Source: Alloyangia pacifica (GTDB lineage Bacteria > Pseudomonadota > Alphaproteobacteria > Rhodobacterales > Rhodobacteraceae). Taken from it: a stretch of DNA of 64,000 nt. A program made the translations under genes and the position numbers. Below, one piece after another: positions 60,419-64,000 of the stretch. Below the pieces are notes generated by a model. The model was given only the letters and a program-made list of their open reading frames with translations, had not been told where the DNA came from and ran no database searches. Where the stretch lies: positions 124,001 to 188,000 of the forward strand of contig NZ_JAIVKX010000005.1 of assembly GCF_020524285.1 (NCBI RefSeq). The letters run 5' to 3'. Positions within the stretch are counted from its first letter, which is position 1, and each line of letters starts with the position of its first letter.

Positions 60419-61051
60419 TCAGTCGATCGGGTCGAGAAGCGCGTTTGGCAGGGTGCAATCCTTAACCACGTCCTGGCCGCAGGGCACCGGCTCCAGCTCC
60501 TTGGACAGGCACAGCCGCGCTTCCTGGACGCGGCCGGAACGGCAGGTGATCGTCAGCATATCCGGCTCGAGGCCGGGGTTGGCCTGCAGGAAGGCGTCCT
60601 CGATCACCTTGACGGGCAGGGTGACCGGCGCGTCGAGCCGGCGCAGCACCTCGGGGCGGGTCACGCTCTCGAAGGCGCGCCGGGCGAGGGCGAAGTAGTC
60701 CTGTGCCGGCAGGCCGGCGCAGGCGCCGTGCTTCTTCCACTGGTACCAGGCCAGACCGGGGGTGCCCATGATGTCGGCCATGGCGGCGGTCTCCTGGCGG
60801 CTCGGCGGGCGGGTGGAGGTCTCGCAGTACTCGGGGTAGCCGCGGTGATACTGCGGCCAGAGCCCGTGCAGCACCCAGCCCAGCTCGCGGTCGCATTGCG
60901 GCGAGTTCCGCGCCTCGCCCTCGAGCGCGCACCAGGTCGGCGACCAGCTCAGGGACATCACGTAGTAGTCGAAGACCCCCGCGCGCTCGCCATCCGCCCG
61001 CAGCGGCGCGGCGAAGATGACGGTGAGGAGCAGGATCGGCAGCCAATGCAT
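60419..61051 (-). CDS. Ribonuclease T2 family protein
   Basis: 210 residues with a signal peptide (MHWLPILLLTVIFAAPLRA), so periplasmic. RNase T2 enzymes cut single-stranded RNA through a 2',3'-cyclic phosphate. Seen: the two catalytic blocks GWVLHGLWPQYHRGYP (CAS I, His) and YQWKKHGACAGLPA (CAS II, Glu replaced by Lys-Lys context with His-Gly), plus six or more cysteines for disulfides (WCALEG, QCDRE, YCETS, ACAGL, TCRSG, PCGQD). The typical CAS II is WxKHG, which is met. Likely scavenges RNA for nucleosides. Confidence 0.9.
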   Translation of the reverse strand: MHWLPILLLTVIFAAPLRADGERAGVFDYYVMSLSWSPTWCALEGEARNSPQCDRELGWVLHGLWPQYHRGYPEYCETSTRPPSRQETAAMADIMGTPGLAWYQWKKHGACAGLPAQDYFALARRAFESVTRPEVLRRLDAPVTLPVKVIEDAFLQANPGLEPDMLTITCRSGRVQEARLCLSKELEPVPCGQDVVKDCTLPNALLDPID

Positions 61052-61193
61052 TTTCTCTTCCCTCTTGGGTTCCGCGCGACTATATAGGCCCGAAGTTCCC
61101 CGACAACGGTAACCCGTCCTGGAGAAGTAATCCGGGACCTCCCGAGGCCAGCGCCTTGGGGGAGGGGAGAAGATTTACGTAAGGAGATGACCC

Positions 61194-61970
61194 ATGGCAA
61201 AACTGCTGCATCCCAAGGCGACCGCTGTCTGGCTCGTCGACAACACCACCCTGACCTTCAAGCAGATTGCCGACTTCACCGGCATGCACGAATTGGAAAT
61301 CCAAGGCATCGCCGACGGTGACGTGGCCGGCGGCGTGAAGGGCTTCGACCCTGTCGCCAACAACCAGATCGAGCAGATCGAGATCGACAAGGCCGAGAAG
61401 AATCCGCTCGCCAAGCTGAAGCTGAAGTACAACCCCGCCGCCGTCGACGAAGACAAGCGCCGTGGCCCGCGCTACACCCCGCTGTCGAAGCGCCAGGACC
61501 GTCCGAACGCGATCCTCTGGCTGGTGAAGTTCCACCCCGAGCTGACCGACGGCCAGATCTCCAAGCTGGTGGGCACCACCAAGCCGACGATCCAGTCGAT
61601 CCGCGAGCGCACCCACTGGAACATCCAGAACATGCAGCCGATCGACCCGGTCGCGCTGGGTCTGTGCCGCCAGTCCGAGCTCGACGCCGCCGTGGCCAAG
61701 GCCGCGAAGAACCGCGACGAGGTGATGACCGACGACGAGCGCCGCAAGCTGGTGTCGACCGAGCAGAGCCTCGGCATGGACAGCCACGAGCCGCGTCTGC
61801 CCTCGGCGATCGAAGGTCTCGAGACCTTCTCGCTTTCCGACCCGCGCGGCGAGGACGACGAGGAAGAAGACAAGGGCCCGAGCGATTTCTCGGACGCCGA
61901 CAGCTTCTTCAACCTGCCGTCCAGCGACGAGGATGACGACGAGGACGACAGCGACGATCCGCGCGGCTGA
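61194..61970 (+). CDS. trcR: TrcR, alphaproteobacterial cell-cycle transcription regulator (DUF1013)
   Basis: 258 residues. DUF1013/TrcR proteins are found in alphaproteobacteria as cell-cycle transcription regulators. Seen: MAKLLHPKATAVWLVDNTTL start, FKQIADFTGMHELEIQGIAD (first HTH-like unit) and DGQISKLVGTTKPTIQSIRE (second), then a highly acidic tail ending EDDDEDDSDDPRG. A perfect ribosome site AAGGAG lies before the ATG, and TATATA lies about 110 bases upstream. Divergent from RNase T2; followed by a strong terminator. Confidence 0.92.
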   Translation: MAKLLHPKATAVWLVDNTTLTFKQIADFTGMHELEIQGIADGDVAGGVKGFDPVANNQIEQIEIDKAEKNPLAKLKLKYNPAAVDEDKRRGPRYTPLSKRQDRPNAILWLVKFHPELTDGQISKLVGTTKPTIQSIRERTHWNIQNMQPIDPVALGLCRQSELDAAVAKAAKNRDEVMTDDERRKLVSTEQSLGMDSHEPRLPSAIEGLETFSLSDPRGEDDEEEDKGPSDFSDADSFFNLPSSDEDDDEDDSDDPRG

Positions 61971-61993
61971 CGCGCGTTTCCACCGGTTTCGGG

Positions 61994-62027
61994 AAAGCCC
62001 GCCGCAGCCTTGCGGCGGGCTTTTTCT
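61994..62027 (+). terminator. Rho-independent terminator of trcR
   Basis: 13-base perfect arms AAAGCCCGCCGCA (61994-62006) and 62011-62023, 4-base loop, T-rich tail TTTTTCTTT. Confidence 0.9.
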
Positions 62028-62233
62028 TTGCGCTGGCCGGGCGCCGGTAGCTTTCGTCTCCATGGCATCGCGGACACGGAACTTTTGTCTTTACGTCAAC
62101 CGTTTGTGCGCCAGATTGACGGGCTCTCTGCGAGCGGCTATCGCCCGCGATGATGCACCCTCAGGCGGTGCAGCGTGTCGCCCGCCGCGTGGCCATTTCC
62201 GGCAAATGAGCGGGCCCTTTGGACAGATGAACG

Positions 62234-63184
62234 ATGCTGGGAACGTCTTTTCCCTGTGGTGATCCGCTTGCCGAGCGCCGCGCCGGCTTTGCCGAGACGC
62301 TGGCGCACCTCGGCGACTTCGGCGGTGCCATCGAGGCGCTGCGCGGGGCGCTGGACCTGGTGCCGGGGTGGGCGGCTGGCTGGTTCCGGCTGGGCGAATA
62401 TTTCGAAGCCGTGGGCGAGCTGGAGGAGGCCGCCGGGGCCTGGGACAAGGCGGTGGACGCCGATCCGCGCGATCCACTTGGCGCCGGGCTGCGCCGCGAC
62501 CTGCTGCGCGGCGTGCCGGTGGCCGAGAGCATGCCGCCCGCCTTCGTCGAGCTGCTCTTCGATCAATATGCGCCGCGCTTCGAGCGTTCGCTGGTCGGCA
62601 AGCTGAACTACCGCGGCCCGGAACTGCTGCTGGATGTGCTGCGCGCGCAGGGCTTCGCCCGCGCCCGGCACGCTCTGGACCTCGGCTGCGGCACCGGGCT
62701 GATGGGGGAGCTATTGCGTCCTGCCTGCGCTCGGCTCGACGGCTACGACATCTCCTCGGGGATGCTGGCGGAGGCGGAGGCCAAGGGCGTCTACGATGCG
62801 CTGGAGAAACGCGACATCGCAGAGATGGCGGCGATCCTGCCGCGCTACGACCTGATCGTCGCGGCGGATGTCTTCATCTACCTCGGTGCGCTGGAGCGGG
62901 TGATCGGCTGGTGCGCCGGGGCGCTGGCACCGGGGGGACACCTGGCCTTTACGGTGGAGCTGGGCGAGGCCCCGGTGCAGCTCCGGGAAAGCCGGCGCTT
63001 CGCGCATTCGCGGGACTATGTGACCGGGCTTATGGCCGAGGCGGGCTTAGGAGACGTGGCGCTCGAGGGCTGCGTGCTGCGGCAGGACCGTGGGCAGGAC
63101 GTGGCGGCGCTTCTGGTCACCGCCCGCGCTCCGGCCCGCGTGCTCGACCGGGAAGGCGACGGGGAGGCGGAGGCGCTCGTCTAG
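62234..63184 (+). CDS. TPR-containing SAM-dependent methyltransferase
   Basis: 316 residues: an N-terminal pair of TPR-like helical repeats (about 15-85, LAHLGDFGGAIEALRGALDL; FEAVGELEEAAGAWDKAVDA), then a class I methyltransferase (about 140-290). Seen: motif I ALDLGCGTGLMGELL, YDISSGMLAEA, DLIVAADVFIYLGAL. Related to TPR-methyltransferases annotated as trans-aconitate-like or contractile-ring-like enzymes; substrate unknown. The 200 bases before it contain the promoter and nothing else recognised. Confidence 0.88.
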   Translation: MLGTSFPCGDPLAERRAGFAETLAHLGDFGGAIEALRGALDLVPGWAAGWFRLGEYFEAVGELEEAAGAWDKAVDADPRDPLGAGLRRDLLRGVPVAESMPPAFVELLFDQYAPRFERSLVGKLNYRGPELLLDVLRAQGFARARHALDLGCGTGLMGELLRPACARLDGYDISSGMLAEAEAKGVYDALEKRDIAEMAAILPRYDLIVAADVFIYLGALERVIGWCAGALAPGGHLAFTVELGEAPVQLRESRRFAHSRDYVTGLMAEAGLGDVALEGCVLRQDRGQDVAALLVTARAPARVLDREGDGEAEALV

Positions 63185-63215
63185 GGCGCCCGGGTGCCTC
63201 CCAATTTGCTCGGCT

Positions 63216-64000
63216 TCAGAAGTTAAAGCTGAGATTGAGCCGAAGCGCGGTCTCGCCACCGAAGTTCGAGGCCGCCTCGAGCCGCCCGCCGAGCCCATGA
63301 CCGCTCGCCGCCCCGTAGTCGAGGCCGAGCGCGAGCTGGTCCTCGCTCAGCAGGTCGGTCGCGTCGAACTTGCGGCTGCCTGCTGCGGTGACATAGCTGA
63401 ACTCGTCCTGGTCGCCGCTGTAGAGCGTGTAGGCCGCGTAGGGGCGCAGGATGCCACCCACCGCGCGCATCGGCGCGCCCAGCTCGGCGCGGAAGGCGCT
63501 GGAGTAGGTCACCCGGCTCTCGATCTCGCCGCCCTTGCGGACAAGGTCGTAGTCGCCCGTGGCATGGCGTAGCACGTCGCCGGTCATCACCAGGTCGATG
63601 CCGGTGCCGGGCGCTGCGCCCTCGCGCAGCAGCGTCTCGCCGCGCAGGCTGAGGCCGAGGATGCGGCCGTTGTGATCGGTGCTGCCGCTGGCCGAGGCGG
63701 GGCTGGAGAGTTTGTTGTGCGTTCGCCCCATGTAGAGCGCGCCGCCGTAGCTGACGCCGTGCGACTCGCCGGCATAGCCCGTGCCGAGGAAATAGGAGCG
63801 GATGCGTGCCTCGTGGGTGTCGTCATCGAGATAGGAGGCACCCTGACCGTAGCCGGTGAAGGCCGAGAGCCCGTTGCCGAAGCCCCAGCCCAGCACCAGA
63901 CCGCGGCTGTCGTAATCCGCCCCCTGCACGTGGTCCGGGTCGGCGGTGCCGCCCGCCGCGTAGCCGCCGGTGAAGAACCCGTCCTGCCGGCTGGTCACCG
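63216..64000 (-). CDS. Autotransporter outer-membrane beta-barrel, C-terminal part (partial)
   Basis: The frame is open at the right window edge, so only the last 261 codons are present. Alternating aromatic/hydrophobic strands (YSAFRAELGAPMRAVGGILRPYAAY-type: GILRPYAAYTLYSGD; LALGLDYGAASGHG; TALRLNLSFNF) and a terminal phenylalanine mark a type V autotransporter barrel inserted by BAM. The passenger domain lies outside. Its stop is 31 bases from the methyltransferase stop. Confidence 0.88.
   Translation of the reverse strand, partial: VTSRQDGFFTGGYAAGGTADPDHVQGADYDSRGLVLGWGFGNGLSAFTGYGQGASYLDDDTHEARIRSYFLGTGYAGESHGVSYGGALYMGRTHNKLSSPASASGSTDHNGRILGLSLRGETLLREGAAPGTGIDLVMTGDVLRHATGDYDLVRKGGEIESRVTYSSAFRAELGAPMRAVGGILRPYAAYTLYSGDQDEFSYVTAAGSRKFDATDLLSEDQLALGLDYGAASGHGLGGRLEAASNFGGETALRLNLSFNF

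Noticed and set aside
60136-60465. 109-codon frame across the CtrA-type site
   Set aside because: Starts inside the promoter motif, has no ribosome site and overlaps the RNase T2 gene antisense.
1-64000. Prophage, integrative element or insertion sequence
   Set aside because: No integrase, transposase, phage structural gene or att-like direct repeat was recognised; composition and gene density are even except for short intergenic stretches.

Overview
The window is GC-rich (about two thirds G+C by eye), tightly packed chromosomal DNA of an alphaproteobacterium, most likely a marine-type Rhodobacterales (Roseobacter/Salipiger-like). The reasons are TrcR (DUF1013), DciA, two TRAP transporters including the TAXI type, a TTAA-N7-TTAA CtrA-type site, and small intergenic GGGATATTT repeats that I associate with this order. 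The lineage is inferred from gene content; no phylogeny was run. No tRNA, rRNA, CRISPR, transposase or phage gene was seen. Both window ends cut genes: an RND pump at the left and an autotransporter barrel at the right.

Layout. 1-6.9 kb: end of an RND pump, acetamidase/formamidase, then a minus-strand pdxA-like/dctPQM operon opposite a GntR regulator, and a nucleoside deaminase. 7-12.3 kb: an exported tricorn-type protease and a TetR/MFS drug-efflux pair. 12.3-15.9 kb: arsenic island arsR / acr3-arsH-MFS. 15.9-21.8 kb: PotDABC-like ABC importer fused by overlap to a DmpA-type aminopeptidase, with an RpiR regulator opposite. 21.9-29.4 kb: LysR, TAXI receptor, fused TRAP permease, sulfatase and SulP transporter, a coherent sulfate-ester uptake and desulfation cassette. 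29.4-31.2 kb: isochorismatase and isochorismate synthase without the rest of a siderophore pathway. 31.5-34.3 kb: a 40-codon reading frame closely followed by a 902-residue lipase-subtilase fusion. 34.4-36.5 kb: small membrane protein, LysR and SDR. 36.5-39.1 kb: a structured non-coding stretch, then rhodanese/YedE/small protein for thiosulfate. 39.3-47.4 kb: MFS, aroA-membrane protein-cmk-AKR, histidine phosphatase and two saccharopine dehydrogenases. 47.5-51.9 kb: CYTH, DsbA, DciA, MutY, AlkB. 52-56.6 kb: overlapping cdd-deoA-deoB-add-upp nucleoside salvage operon. 56.6-64 kb: SPOR protein, degenerate M48-like membrane protein, sulfotransferase, RNase T2, TrcR, TPR-methyltransferase, autotransporter.

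How the genes work together. Three transporter operons (TRAP/pdxA-like, Pot/DmpA, TAXI/sulfatase/SulP) each couple an importer to one enzyme and sit beside their own regulator, a pattern of catabolic specialisation on dissolved organic matter. The strongest candidates for something undescribed are the lipase-subtilase fusion with its coupled micro-ORF, the TAXI-sulfatase-SulP cassette, the structured RNA candidate at about 36.56-36.70 kb, and the CtrA-type promoter that faces no annotated gene at 60.18 kb.
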